The notes: a model not told the origin generated them from the letters alone. DNA of 64,000 bases from an uncultured Alistipes sp. (GCA_900541585.1 UQKD01000016.1:19391-83390); one strand, 5' to 3'. Numbered from the stretch's first letter, positions 41,055 to 51,814 are shown. Translations and numbers: made by a program.

Positions 41055-41114
41055 CGACAAAAAACCTGCCCGCCGCGGCGCCGCGCATGGGTTTTTTCCA
41101 AAAATTTCAGTAAA

Positions 41115-42776
41115 ATGCTCAAACCAACCGAACCGACCTCTGCGGAGCACTCCTCCGCAGAGGTTTTCGTAACCGGCAGGAAAGTCTCTCCGGGGTCCGG
41201 GGCGGCGTTTCCCGGGGATACCGCCCGTCCCGAACGTCCTGCATCTCTCTGCGATGCGCTCCCGGAGGCTCCCGCGTGCGATACCATATTTGCGGGCTTC
41301 CCGCTTTTTTCCGGCGGCTCGCCGTTTCCCGAGGGGCTGGTGCTTCCGGACGACGCGCAGACAGCCGCGCCCCCTTCCTTCGCCGATTTCGCCCTCGGGG
41401 TCTATCCCTTCCTCGAACTCGAACCCTTCCACCGGGCCTATTACCGGGTGCTGGAGGCCTTTGCCGCGGGGCGCGTCCGGCGGCTGATCGTCACCATGCC
41501 GCCCCAGCACGGCAAGAGCGTCGGGGCCACGACCCTGCTCCCGGCCTATGTGCTGGGTCTCGACCCCGACCAGCGGGTCGCCATCGCCTCCTATTCGGGG
41601 ACGCTGGCCTCGAAATTCAACCGCCGCGTGCAGCGTATCCTCGAATCGCAGGAATACGCCGCCTTTTTTCCGGACACCTCCATCAAGTGCGGCGCCAAGC
41701 CACCGGGCTACATCCGCACGGCCGACGAGGTCGAGATCATCGGCCGCCGGGGCGGATTGCTCTCCGTCGGCCGCGAAGGGTCGCTGACGGGTAACCGCGT
41801 GGACTGCTTTATCCTGGACGATTTATATAAAGACGCGCTTGAAGCCAATTCGCCGCTCGTCCGCGCCAACTGCTGGGAGTGGTACACCTCCGTCGTGCGG
41901 ACCCGCATGCACAACGCCTCGCGCGAACTGGTGGTCTTCACCCGCTGGCACGAGGAGGACCTGATCGGCACGCTCGCGGCGCGCGAGCCGGTCGAGGAGC
42001 TGCGCGCGTGGTCGCAGCTCGACGCGCTGCCCGCCGACCGGTGGCTGCACCTCAATTTCGAGGCCTTGAAGACCGCGCCGCCCACGGAGGTCGATCCCCG
42101 GCAGCCGGGCAGGGCGTTGTGGGAGCGGCAGCACGGCGCGGCTCTGCTCGAGGCCAAGCGGCGGTTGGACCCACTGCAATTCGAGGCGATGTATCAGGGG
42201 CGCCCCTCGGCCCGCGAGGGGCTGTTGTACGGGCTGAATTTCGCCGAGTACGACGACCTGCCGCACGAGATCGTCCGCCGTGCCAATTACACCGACACCG
42301 CCGACACGGGCGACGACTACCTCTGTTCGCTCTCCTATGCGGTCGACGCCGACGGGGTGATTTACATCACCGACGCGGTCTACTCGCGCGAGCCGATGGA
42401 GGCGACCGAACCCCTCGTGGGCGAAATGCTCGTGCGCTCGGACACGCGGCAGGCCGCGATCGAGAGCAACAACGGCGGCCGCGGTTTCGCCCGGGCCGTG
42501 CAGGCCCTTGCGCCTGCTGTGCGCGTCGAGTGGTTCCACCAGAGCGGCAACAAGGAGGCGCGCATCCTCTCCAATTCGGCCACGGCGCTCCACCTCGTGC
42601 GCTTTCCCCGCGGCTGGAACCTCCGCTGGCCCGAACTCTACGCCCACCTGACGACCTACCGCCGGAAGTTCCGCGCCAACCGCTGGCACGATGCGGCGGA
42701 CGTCGTGACGGGCATCGTCGAACGCGAGGCCGCCGGCCGGGGACAGAAACGGGTCCGCGGCATACGGTTTTTGTGA
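41115..42776 (+). CDS. Phage terminase large subunit, apparently intact and solitary
   Basis: 553 residues from the ATG at 41115. After an unusual Pro/Ala/Ser-rich leader of about 85 residues comes the ATPase: Walker A-like MPPQHGKS (128-135), Walker B VDCFILDD (229-236), coupling region VVFTRWHEEDL. The C-terminal RNase H-like nuclease shows TADTGDDYLCSLSYAVDADG, IESNNGGRGFARAVQ and the last acidic site WHDAADVVTGIVE. All motor and nuclease motifs are intact, yet no small terminase, portal, protease or capsid gene is found nearby. It would cut and pump phage DNA into capsids. Here it may be a prophage relic or a domesticated nuclease. Confidence 0.88.
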   Translation: MLKPTEPTSAEHSSAEVFVTGRKVSPGSGAAFPGDTARPERPASLCDALPEAPACDTIFAGFPLFSGGSPFPEGLVLPDDAQTAAPPSFADFALGVYPFLELEPFHRAYYRVLEAFAAGRVRRLIVTMPPQHGKSVGATTLLPAYVLGLDPDQRVAIASYSGTLASKFNRRVQRILESQEYAAFFPDTSIKCGAKPPGYIRTADEVEIIGRRGGLLSVGREGSLTGNRVDCFILDDLYKDALEANSPLVRANCWEWYTSVVRTRMHNASRELVVFTRWHEEDLIGTLAAREPVEELRAWSQLDALPADRWLHLNFEALKTAPPTEVDPRQPGRALWERQHGAALLEAKRRLDPLQFEAMYQGRPSAREGLLYGLNFAEYDDLPHEIVRRANYTDTADTGDDYLCSLSYAVDADGVIYITDAVYSREPMEATEPLVGEMLVRSDTRQAAIESNNGGRGFARAVQALAPAVRVEWFHQSGNKEARILSNSATALHLVRFPRGWNLRWPELYAHLTTYRRKFRANRWHDAADVVTGIVEREAAGRGQKRVRGIRFL

Positions 42777-42880
42777 GCGGGACCGCCGTATGACGCCCGT
42801 ACGCTGTGTCTTTCCGGCGGGCGGCGGGGCCTCCGGGACGTGCGGTTCCCTTGTGCGAAGGGACGCGCAGCCAGATGACA

Positions 42881-42920
42881 AGCGGGAGGGCGGACCGCCC
42901 TCCGCCGAACCCCGCTTTTT
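42881..42920 (+). terminator. Intrinsic terminator after the terminase gene
   Basis: Nested stems: outer AGCGGG/CCCGCT (42881-42886, 42911-42916), inner GGAGGGCGG/CCGCCCTCC, followed by T-run. Confidence 0.7.
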
Positions 42921-43029
42921 AAGCGGGCAATGTGAAGCCTGCGTTAAATATGTTCCCGCGCGGAACCAAACGCCCCGATTTTCCGTACCTTGTTCCCCGT
43001 TACGTCACTTATTCTTTTAAGTAAACAGC

Positions 43030-44124
43030 ATGAAATCATTGAAAATCGGAAATTTATGCGCCTCCATGCCCATCGTTCAGGGCGGTATGGGCGTAGGAGT
43101 GTCCCTTGCGGGCCTGGCATCGGCCGTGGCCAATCAGGGCGGTGTCGGCGTCATTTCGTCGGCCGGCCTCGGGGCGATCTATAACAACTACTCGAAGGAC
43201 TACCGCGCCGCCTCGATCTGGGGGCTGAAAGAGGAACTTCGCAAAGCCCGCGAGGCTACGCGCGGCATCATCGGCGTCAATGTCATGGTCGCCATGTCCA
43301 ACTTCGCCGATATGGTCCGGACGGCCATCGCCGAGAAGGCCGACATCATCTTCTCGGGCGCCGGGCTTCCGCTCAACCTGCCGTCGTTCCTCACGGAGGG
43401 CGCCCGGACCAAGCTGGCCCCGATCGTTTCGTCGGCGCGTGCCGCGAAGGTGCTGTGCCAAAAGTGGTTCTCGGAGTACAGCTACGTTCCCGACGCCATC
43501 GTAGTCGAGGGTCCCAAGGCAGGCGGCCACCTGGGTTACAAGGCCGACCAGATCACCGACGAGCGCTATTCGCTCGAAGCCATCGTTCCGGAGATCGTGG
43601 CCGAAGTCCGCGCCTTCGAGGCCGCGCACGGCTGCCGCATCCCGGTGATCGCCGGCGGCGGCATCTACACGGGCGAGGACATCTACCGCATCATGGAGCT
43701 GGGCGCCGACGGCGTACAGATGGGCACGCGCTTCGTTACTACCGACGAATGCGACGCCGATCCGGCTTTCAAGCAGAGCTACATCGAGGCGCACGAGGAG
43801 GACATCGAGATCATCCAAAGCCCTGTCGGCATGCCGGGCCGGGCCATCCGCAACTCGTTCCTCGACCGCGTGAAGGAGGGTCTGAAGGTCCCCAGAGCGT
43901 GCCCGTTCGACTGCATCAAGACGTGCGACGTGACGCACAGCCCCTACTGCATCATGCTGGCCCTCTACAACGCTTTCAAGGGCAGGCTCCGCAACGGCTA
44001 CGCCTTCTGCGGCTCGAATGCCTGGCGTGCCGAGAAGATCCAGTCGGTCAGGGAGCTGATGGCTTCGCTGCGCGCCGAGTACGAAGCATTCTCGCTGAAA
44101 GACAAAATATTCGGGGTGAAATAA
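43030..44124 (+). CDS. Nitronate monooxygenase / FabK-like flavoprotein
   Basis: 364 residues forming an FMN-binding TIM barrel: PIVQGGMGVGVSLAGLASAV at the start, GVISSAGLG, VNVMVAMSNF, VEGPKAGGHLGY with the active-site His, PVIAGGGIYTG and GADGVQMGTRFV. The C-terminal part has a cysteine group (RACPFDCIKTCD, SPYCI) typical of one Bacteroidota/Clostridia subgroup; it might hold a metal centre (inference). Enzymes of this fold oxidise nitronates or reduce enoyl-ACP; the substrate here is not clear. It is monocistronic with a very strong terminator. Confidence 0.85.
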   Translation: MKSLKIGNLCASMPIVQGGMGVGVSLAGLASAVANQGGVGVISSAGLGAIYNNYSKDYRAASIWGLKEELRKAREATRGIIGVNVMVAMSNFADMVRTAIAEKADIIFSGAGLPLNLPSFLTEGARTKLAPIVSSARAAKVLCQKWFSEYSYVPDAIVVEGPKAGGHLGYKADQITDERYSLEAIVPEIVAEVRAFEAAHGCRIPVIAGGGIYTGEDIYRIMELGADGVQMGTRFVTTDECDADPAFKQSYIEAHEEDIEIIQSPVGMPGRAIRNSFLDRVKEGLKVPRACPFDCIKTCDVTHSPYCIMLALYNAFKGRLRNGYAFCGSNAWRAEKIQSVRELMASLRAEYEAFSLKDKIFGVK

Positions 44125-44138
44125 CCGTCGCTCCCCTC

Positions 44139-44186
44139 CTATGGAAAACCCCTCCCGGCCGTTTGGCCGGGAGGGGTTTTCCATAG
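44139..44186. terminator. Very long perfect hairpin terminator
   Basis: 22-bp perfect arms (44139-44160 and 44165-44186) around a GTTT loop; the 3' arm contains GGGGTTTTCC. It can serve the flavoprotein gene (plus) and the degenerate HTH gene (minus). Confidence 0.75.
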
Positions 44187-44189
44187 CCA

Positions 44190-44459
44190 GCCGGGATACG
44201 GCGCGCAGAGGACGCCCGGCCTGTCGTTTTCGCCGGTGAGTATCCGGCCGGTGCCGTATTGGGGGAAATGTTCATGGATGCGCAGGGCCAGGTCGCGGCT
44301 GATGCCGTTATTGCCGCGCCGGATTTGCCGGAGATTTTCACCCCCGCGTGAGTCCGATATAGTGGACAAAGGCATTGACCGAAAGCTCCGATTCTCCGAT
44401 GATCTGTTCGAGGTGTTTCCAGTCTTTGAGGTTGCGTTCGCGGTTGGATTCGTTTCCAT
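44190..44459 (-). pseudogene. Frameshifted XRE-type HTH protein gene
   Basis: Starting from ATG 44457-44459 the frame METN breaks after a few codons. A second frame continues RERNLKDWKHLEQIIGESEL to SVNAFVHYIGLTRG and hits a stop; a third frame resumes GENLRQIRRGNNGISRDLAL to RIHEHFPQYGTGRILTGEND. Removing one C from the C5 run at 44341-44345 joins the last two parts into a plausible HTH domain. The first break looks like a 5-base insertion near 44445. Two lesions argue for a genuine pseudogene rather than a single read error. Confidence 0.7.
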
Positions 44460-44593
44460 GGCGTCATAAGTTTGATCCCTCCCCGGCGTAAGACGCCAAA
44501 ACGAACGCAGACTACTGTTGCATTATTCCCATGGAGACTCTGGTAAGTCTTGCTAAAAATAAGCACATATAGCCCGCGCCGTTGCGACGGCAA

Positions 44594-44608
44594 CCCGCTA
44601 TTGCGGAC
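44594..44608 (-). repeat. 15-mer shared with the other HTH-fragment locus
   Basis: GTCCGCAATAGCGGG (minus strand here) also occurs on the plus strand at 37396-37410. In both places it lies about 135-150 bp upstream of an HTH-like reading frame in the same orientation and is followed by TATTTTTAG. The remaining 44470-44656 shows nothing else I can name. Confidence 0.6.
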
Positions 44609-44673
44609 GTGGAACAAAATAATAAAAAATGCAATCAAACGAAGCCGCGCAAATAAAATCCGGTTTTGGGTAA

Positions 44674-44715
44674 CCAATTCCGGATTTTTTATTATCTTTG
44701 CAAAGATGGAATTGG
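44674..44715 (+). promoter_or_regulatory. kduI promoter with flanking inverted repeat
   Basis: TATCTTTG at 44693-44700 is flanked by CCAATTCC (44674-44681) and GGAATTGG (44708-44715), a likely operator around the -7 box. A further ATTGG/CCAAT pair follows. An upstream AATCCGGTTTTG resembles the engB/glgB promoter module. Confidence 0.6.
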
Positions 44716-44792
44716 TTTGCCAATTTCGGCCGCTTTAAACCACAGGCTGCGGCCCGCCGTTCCGGAATACAACGAATTAAACAATTATAACA

Positions 44793-45635
44793 ATGAAAAC
44801 CAACTACGAAATCCGCTATGCGGCGCATCCCGAGGATGCGAAAAGCTACGACACGGCACGTCTGCGCCGCGACTTCCTGATCGAAAAGGTATTCACGGCC
44901 GACGAGGTCAACATGGTCTACTCGATGTACGACCGCATGGTCGTCGGAGGTGCCATGCCCGTTGCCGAGACGCTCCGTCTCGAAGCCATCGACCCGCTGA
45001 AGGCCCCCTTCTTCCTGACCCGCCGCGAAATGGGCATCTACAACGTCGGAGGCCCCGGCGTGGTGAAGGCCGGCGACGCCGAATTCGAACTCGGCTACAA
45101 GGAGGCCCTCTACCTCGGTTCGGGCGACCGCGAGGTGACCTTCGCGAGCAAGGACGCCGGGAACCCCGCGAAATTCTATTTCAACTCGCTGACCGCACAC
45201 CGCAACTACCCCGACAAGAAGGTCACGAAGGCCGACGCCGTGGTGGCCCACATGGGTTCGCTCGAAGGGTCGAACGACCGCAACATCAACAAGATGCTCG
45301 TGAACCAGGTGCTGCCGACCTGTCAGTTGCAGATGGGCATGACCGAGCTGCTGCCCGGAAGCGTGTGGAACACGATGCCCGCGCACGTGCATTCGCGCCG
45401 CATGGAGGCCTATTTCTATTTCGAAGTGCCCGAAGACCAGGCCGTGTGCCACTTCATGGGCGAGGTCGACGAGACGCGCCACATCTGGATGAAGGGCGAC
45501 CAGGCCGTGCTGTCGCCCGAATGGTCGATCCACAGCGCCGCAGCCACGCACAACTACACCTTCATCTGGGGCATGGGCGGCGAGAACCTCGACTACGGCG
45601 ACCAGGACTTTTCGAAAATAACCGATTTGAAATAG
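44793..45635 (+). CDS. kduI: 5-dehydro-4-deoxy-D-glucuronate isomerase
   Basis: 280 residues, normal length for KduI, a zinc cupin that isomerises 5-keto-4-deoxyuronate from pectin, alginate-like or host glycosaminoglycan breakdown. It shows NYEIRYAAHPEDAKSYDTAR at the start, RREMGIYNVGGPG, and the metal site MPAHVHSRRMEAYFYFEVPE (two His and Glu) with a further His in SIHSAAATHNYTFIWGM near the end. It is followed by kduD on the same strand, 278 bp away. Its promoter has a palindromic flank that suggests induction by uronates. Confidence 0.95.
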   Translation: MKTNYEIRYAAHPEDAKSYDTARLRRDFLIEKVFTADEVNMVYSMYDRMVVGGAMPVAETLRLEAIDPLKAPFFLTRREMGIYNVGGPGVVKAGDAEFELGYKEALYLGSGDREVTFASKDAGNPAKFYFNSLTAHRNYPDKKVTKADAVVAHMGSLEGSNDRNINKMLVNQVLPTCQLQMGMTELLPGSVWNTMPAHVHSRRMEAYFYFEVPEDQAVCHFMGEVDETRHIWMKGDQAVLSPEWSIHSAAATHNYTFIWGMGGENLDYGDQDFSKITDLK

Positions 45636-45913
45636 CCATGTGCGGCTCACGGAGCCGCGCGGGCCGCAGCCTCCGGTCGCGGAGGCCCGCAGTTCGCGTC
45701 CTCCGCAGGCCGCACCCGGCAAACCCGTCTCCACAAAGAGGGGGGGGGCTTTACGGGAAAGCCGAATCGCGATCGGACCAGCCGGACAAAGCGTACGCCA
45801 TCTCCCTCCTTCGGGAAGGGGCGGCAAAGGCGGCAAGAACGGCGGCCGAAAGCGCAGTACAAGGAGATATGGACAGATAAACGAATAACAAAACCTAACA
45901 AAATCCTATAACA
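45636..45913 (+). repeat. kduI-kduD intergenic region with structured repeat element copy 3
   Basis: At 45765-45846 the region carries AAGCGTACGCCATCTCCCTC, a CTCC/GGGAAGG hairpin and GGCGGCAAAGGCGGC, as in the element at 30468-30560 (read on its minus strand). A run of nine G lies at 45740-45748. No gene is visible here; it may attenuate or process the kdu transcript. Confidence 0.6.
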
Positions 45914-46708
45914 ATGGTAAACTTTTCACTGGAAGGTAAGGTAGCGCTCGTAACGGGCGCCTCTTACGGCATCGGATTCGCTCTGGCGACGGCTTTCGCC
46001 CGCCAAGGCGCAAAAATCGTCTTCAACGACATCAAACAGGAACTGGTGGACAAAGGCCTGGCCGCCTATAAGGCCGAAGGCATCGAGGCCAAAGGCTACG
46101 TATGCGACGTCACGAACGAAGAGCAGGTGAACGCCATGGTGGCGCAGATCGAAAAGGAGGTCGGCGTGGTGGACATCCTCGTCAACAACGCCGGCATCAT
46201 CAAGCGCATCCCGATGGTCGAGATGACCGCCGCGGAGTTCCGCCAGGTGATCGACGTGGACCTCAACGCACCGTTCATCGTCTCGAAGGCCGTCATCCCC
46301 TCGATGATCAAGAAGGGCCACGGCAAGATCATCAACATCTGCTCGATGATGTCGGAGCTGGGCCGCGAGACCGTGTCGGCCTACGCCGCAGCCAAAGGCG
46401 GCCTGAAGATGCTCACGCGCAACATCGCGTCGGAGTACGGCGAATACAACATCCAGTGCAACGGCATCGGCCCGGGCTACATCGCAACGCCCCAGACCGC
46501 GCCCCTGCGCGAGCGTCAGGCAGACGGATCGCGTCACCCGTTCGATTCGTTCATCGTGGCCAAGACCCCCGCGGCACGCTGGGGAACGCCCGAAGACCTG
46601 ATGGGTCCCGCCGTGTTCCTCGCGTCGGACGCCTCGGACTTCGTCAACGGACACGTCCTCTACGTCGACGGCGGCATCCTGGCCTACATCGGCAAGCAGC
46701 CGCAGTAG
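45914..46708 (+). CDS. kduD: SDR dehydrogenase, 2-dehydro-3-deoxy-D-gluconate 5-dehydrogenase / gluconate 5-dehydrogenase type
   Basis: 264 residues, classical SDR: VTGASYGIGFALATAFARQG, the NNAGIIKRIPM strand-four motif, ICSMMSELGRETVSAYAAAKG containing catalytic Ser, Tyr and Lys, and PGYIATPQTAPLRERQADGS, a sequence typical of the KduD/gluconate 5-dehydrogenase group. The C-terminus DGGILAYIGKQP also fits. It would convert the KduI product into 2-keto-3-deoxygluconate. It lies downstream of kduI and ends in a terminator. Confidence 0.9.
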   Translation: MVNFSLEGKVALVTGASYGIGFALATAFARQGAKIVFNDIKQELVDKGLAAYKAEGIEAKGYVCDVTNEEQVNAMVAQIEKEVGVVDILVNNAGIIKRIPMVEMTAAEFRQVIDVDLNAPFIVSKAVIPSMIKKGHGKIINICSMMSELGRETVSAYAAAKGGLKMLTRNIASEYGEYNIQCNGIGPGYIATPQTAPLRERQADGSRHPFDSFIVAKTPAARWGTPEDLMGPAVFLASDASDFVNGHVLYVDGGILAYIGKQPQ

Positions 46709-46727
46709 GCTCCGCATACCGTCTATG

Positions 46728-46762
46728 AAAACGCCCCTGCTTTCCGAAGCAGGGGCGCTTTT
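46728..46762. terminator. Bidirectional intrinsic terminator
   Basis: AACGCCCCTGCTT pairs with AAGCAGGGGCG over a TCCG loop, with A-run on the left and T-run on the right, between convergent kduD and the ABC-F gene. Confidence 0.8.
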
Positions 46763-46790
46763 CGCTTTCAGGACAGGTATACCGCGCAGT

Positions 46791-48900
<2,110 letters not shown>

Positions 48901-50745
48901 ATGGAACAAACAAAAGTGCGGGAGTTGCAGGACGTCGTGATCCGCTTTTCGGGCGATTCGGGCGACGGCATGCAGCTCACGGGCACGCTCTTTTCCGACA
49001 CTTCGGCGCTGCTGGGAAACGGCATCTCGACCTTCCCCGACTACCCCGCCGAAATCCGCGCCCCGCAGGGAACCGTTGCGGGCGTTTCGGGCTTCCAGGT
49101 ACATTTCGGCGACCACCGCGAGCTGAATCCCGGCGATTACTGCGACGTGCTGGTGGCGATGAACCCTGCGGCGCTCAAAGCCAACCGAAAGTGGCTCAAG
49201 CCGGGCGCGACGGTCATCCTCGACGGCGATTCGATCACCGAAGAACATCTCAAGAAGGCGGGATTCGCAACCCTCGACCCGCTGGCCGAACTGGGTCTCG
49301 ACGAGTACAACGTCGTCGTTCCCGACATCACTTCCATGACGCGCGAGGCGCTGAAAGAGACCGGACTGGACAACAAAGCCGTCGTCAAATGCAAGAACAT
49401 GTTCGCACTGGGCATCTGCTTCTGGCTGTTCGACCGTCCGGAGGATTACGCCCTCAAATACCTCGACGGGAAATTCGCCAGGAAGAATCCCGCCGTGGCC
49501 CAGGCCAACAAACTGGCCATCGCGGCGGGCTACAACTACGCCGCCAACACCCATCAGTTCGCCAATAACTACACCGTGGCCCCGGCTCCCCGGGAGAAGG
49601 GAACCTACCGTTCGATCAACGGCAACGTAGCCACGGCGTGGGGACTCTGCGCCGCGGCCGAAAAGGCAGGCCTTCCGCTCTTCTGCGGTTCGTACCCGAT
49701 CACCCCGGCCACGGTGATCCTCGAAGAACTGGCCAAGCGCAAGGACCTCGGGGTGAAGACCGTGCAGGCCGAGGACGAGATCGCCGGCATCTGCACGGCC
49801 ATCGGCGCGGCCTTCGCGGGCAACTTCGCCGTGACGACCACCTCGGGACCGGGACTGTCGCTCAAGAGCGAGGCGCTGGGACTGGCGGTGATGACCGAAC
49901 TGCCGCTGGTCGTGGTGGACGTACAGCGCGGAGGACCCTCGACGGGCCTTCCGACGAAAACCGAGCAGAGCGACCTCCAGCAAGCGCTCTACGGCCGCAA
50001 CGGCGAATGCCCGGTGATCGTCGTGGCGGCATCGTCGCCCAGCGACTGCTTCCACTACGCCTTCGAAGCCGGACGCCTGGCTATGGAGCACATGACGCCC
50101 GTGATCCTGCTGACCGACGGATTCATCGCCAACGGCTCCGAGCCGTGGCGCATCCCGCAGATGAAGGACTACCCCGCCATCCAGCCCCCGATCGTGGACA
50201 AAGCCCCCGAAGGAGGATTCATGCCCTACGTGCGCAACGAAAAACTGGCCCGCGGCTGGGCGTTCCCCGGCAAAGTGGGTCTGGAGCACCGCGTGGGCGG
50301 ACTGGAGAAGGACTGCGTGAAGGGCTGCATCTCGCACGACCCGGCCAACCACCAGAAGATGACCGACACCCGTGCGGCGAAGGTGGCGAAGGCCGCCGAG
50401 GACATTCCCGCACAGAGCGTCTGGGGCGACGCGGAAGGCGACCTGCTGGTCGTAGGCTGGGGCGGCACGCGCGGCCACCTGCAGAACGCCGTGGACGAAA
50501 TGCGCAAAGAGGGCAAAAAGGTCTCGCTGTGCCATTTCAACTACATCAACCCGCTGCCGAAGGGGGTGCGCGACATCTTCGCGAAATTCAAGAAGATCGT
50601 CGTCTGCGAGCTGAACGAAGGACAGTTCGCCAACTACCTGCGTCAGAACTTCCAGGAGTTCCCCTACGAACAGTACAACAAGTGCGAGGGACTGCCCTTC
50701 ACGGTCGCAGAACTTAAACAGAAATTCGAATCCTTACTGAAGTAA
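48901..50745 (+). CDS. korA: 2-oxoacid:ferredoxin oxidoreductase subunit alpha (fused gamma-alpha)
   Basis: 614 residues. The first about 190 form the gamma domain (VIRFSGDSGDGMQLTGTLFS onward), the remainder the alpha domain that binds the TPP pyrimidine (SYPITPATVILEELAKRKDL, EDEIAGICTAIGAAFAGN, TTSGPGLSLKSEALGLAVM). With KorB it oxidatively decarboxylates 2-oxoglutarate (or another 2-oxoacid) to an acyl-CoA and reduces ferredoxin. It is the anaerobic counterpart of the dehydrogenase complex and can also run reductively. Fused gamma-alpha plus separate beta is the standard Bacteroidota form. korB starts 2 bp after its stop. Confidence 0.92.
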   Translation: MEQTKVRELQDVVIRFSGDSGDGMQLTGTLFSDTSALLGNGISTFPDYPAEIRAPQGTVAGVSGFQVHFGDHRELNPGDYCDVLVAMNPAALKANRKWLKPGATVILDGDSITEEHLKKAGFATLDPLAELGLDEYNVVVPDITSMTREALKETGLDNKAVVKCKNMFALGICFWLFDRPEDYALKYLDGKFARKNPAVAQANKLAIAAGYNYAANTHQFANNYTVAPAPREKGTYRSINGNVATAWGLCAAAEKAGLPLFCGSYPITPATVILEELAKRKDLGVKTVQAEDEIAGICTAIGAAFAGNFAVTTTSGPGLSLKSEALGLAVMTELPLVVVDVQRGGPSTGLPTKTEQSDLQQALYGRNGECPVIVVAASSPSDCFHYAFEAGRLAMEHMTPVILLTDGFIANGSEPWRIPQMKDYPAIQPPIVDKAPEGGFMPYVRNEKLARGWAFPGKVGLEHRVGGLEKDCVKGCISHDPANHQKMTDTRAAKVAKAAEDIPAQSVWGDAEGDLLVVGWGGTRGHLQNAVDEMRKEGKKVSLCHFNYINPLPKGVRDIFAKFKKIVVCELNEGQFANYLRQNFQEFPYEQYNKCEGLPFTVAELKQKFESLLK

Positions 50746-50747
50746 CC

Positions 50748-51779
50748 ATGGCAGACTACAAATACACCCCTGCGGATTTCAAAAGCGACCAGGAGGTACG
50801 CTGGTGTCCCGGATGCGGCGACCACGCCATTCTGAACGCCGTGCAGCGCGCGCTGCCCGAAATAGCCGACGCGCTCGACACGCCCCACAACCTGTTCACG
50901 TTCGTGTCGGGCATCGGATGCTCGTCGCGGTTCATCTACTACATGAAGACCTACGGGTTCCACTCCGTGCACGGACGCGCCAACGCCGTGGCGACGGGCG
51001 TCAAGACGGCCAACCCGCGCCTCTCGGTGTGGGTCACCACCGGCGACGGCGACTCGCTGGCCATCGGCGGCAACCACTTCATCCACGCCATCCGCCGCAA
51101 CGTGGACCTCAACGTCATCCTGTTCAACAACGAGATTTACGGCCTCACGAAAGGCCAGTACTCCCCCACCTCGAAGCTGGGCAAGATCACCAAGACCTCG
51201 CCCTACGGAACGGTCGAGAAGCCGTTCAACCCCGGCGAACTGGTCATCGGCGCCAAGGGCACGTTCTTCGCCCGCACGATCGACATGGAGGTCGCCCTGT
51301 CGAAGGAGTGCATGATCGCCGCAGCCAGACACACCGGCATGTCGGTGATCGAGGCGTTGCAGAACTGCGTGATTTTCAACGACAAGACCCACTACGACTT
51401 CGCAGCCGACAAAGCCACGCGCGCCGAGCGCACGGTGACGCTGCGCCACGGAGAAAAAATGCTGTTCGGAGCCAACCGCGAAAAGGGCATCGTGTTCGAG
51501 AACATGAAGCTCAAGGTGGTGACCGTGGGCCAGGACGGCTACACGCTGGACGACGTGCTGACGCACGACGCCCACGAGCGCGACACCACGCTGCACTCGA
51601 TGCTGGCGGCGATGAAATATCCCGACTATCCGGTAGCGCTGGGCGTGATCCGCTCGGTCGAGGACGACTCGGTCTACGACCGCGCCGTGGAGAAGCAGGT
51701 CGAGGAGGTCAAAGCCGCGAGCAAGATCCACTGCGTGGACGACCTGCTCCGCTCGGGAGCCACTTGGGAGGTGGAATAG
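50748..51779 (+). CDS. korB: 2-oxoacid:ferredoxin oxidoreductase subunit beta
   Basis: 343 residues. The N-terminal VRWCPGCGDHAILNAVQRAL and SGIGCSSRF supply the cysteines and loops around the iron-sulfur/TPP site. The TPP diphosphate motif is TTGDGDSLAIGGNHFIH ending in NVILFNNEIYGLTKGQYSPT. It carries the thiamine diphosphate and transfers electrons to ferredoxin. Gene order and 2-bp spacing with korA indicate translational coupling. A strong terminator at 51815-51845 closes the operon. Confidence 0.93.
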   Translation: MADYKYTPADFKSDQEVRWCPGCGDHAILNAVQRALPEIADALDTPHNLFTFVSGIGCSSRFIYYMKTYGFHSVHGRANAVATGVKTANPRLSVWVTTGDGDSLAIGGNHFIHAIRRNVDLNVILFNNEIYGLTKGQYSPTSKLGKITKTSPYGTVEKPFNPGELVIGAKGTFFARTIDMEVALSKECMIAAARHTGMSVIEALQNCVIFNDKTHYDFAADKATRAERTVTLRHGEKMLFGANREKGIVFENMKLKVVTVGQDGYTLDDVLTHDAHERDTTLHSMLAAMKYPDYPVALGVIRSVEDDSVYDRAVEKQVEEVKAASKIHCVDDLLRSGATWEVE

Positions 51780-51814
51780 CCCCCGCGGCCGGGAATCCGG
51801 CATCCGGACAAAGA

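Noticed and set aside
40959..41114. Extended N-terminus of the terminase in the same frame
   Set aside because: This segment is the 63-bp repeat, the remnant gene tail and a terminator-like hairpin, so it is non-coding for the terminase.
37334..43029. Complete prophage or ICE
   Set aside because: No integrase, capsid, tail, relaxase or conjugation gene is present; only a repressor, a small protein and a terminase.
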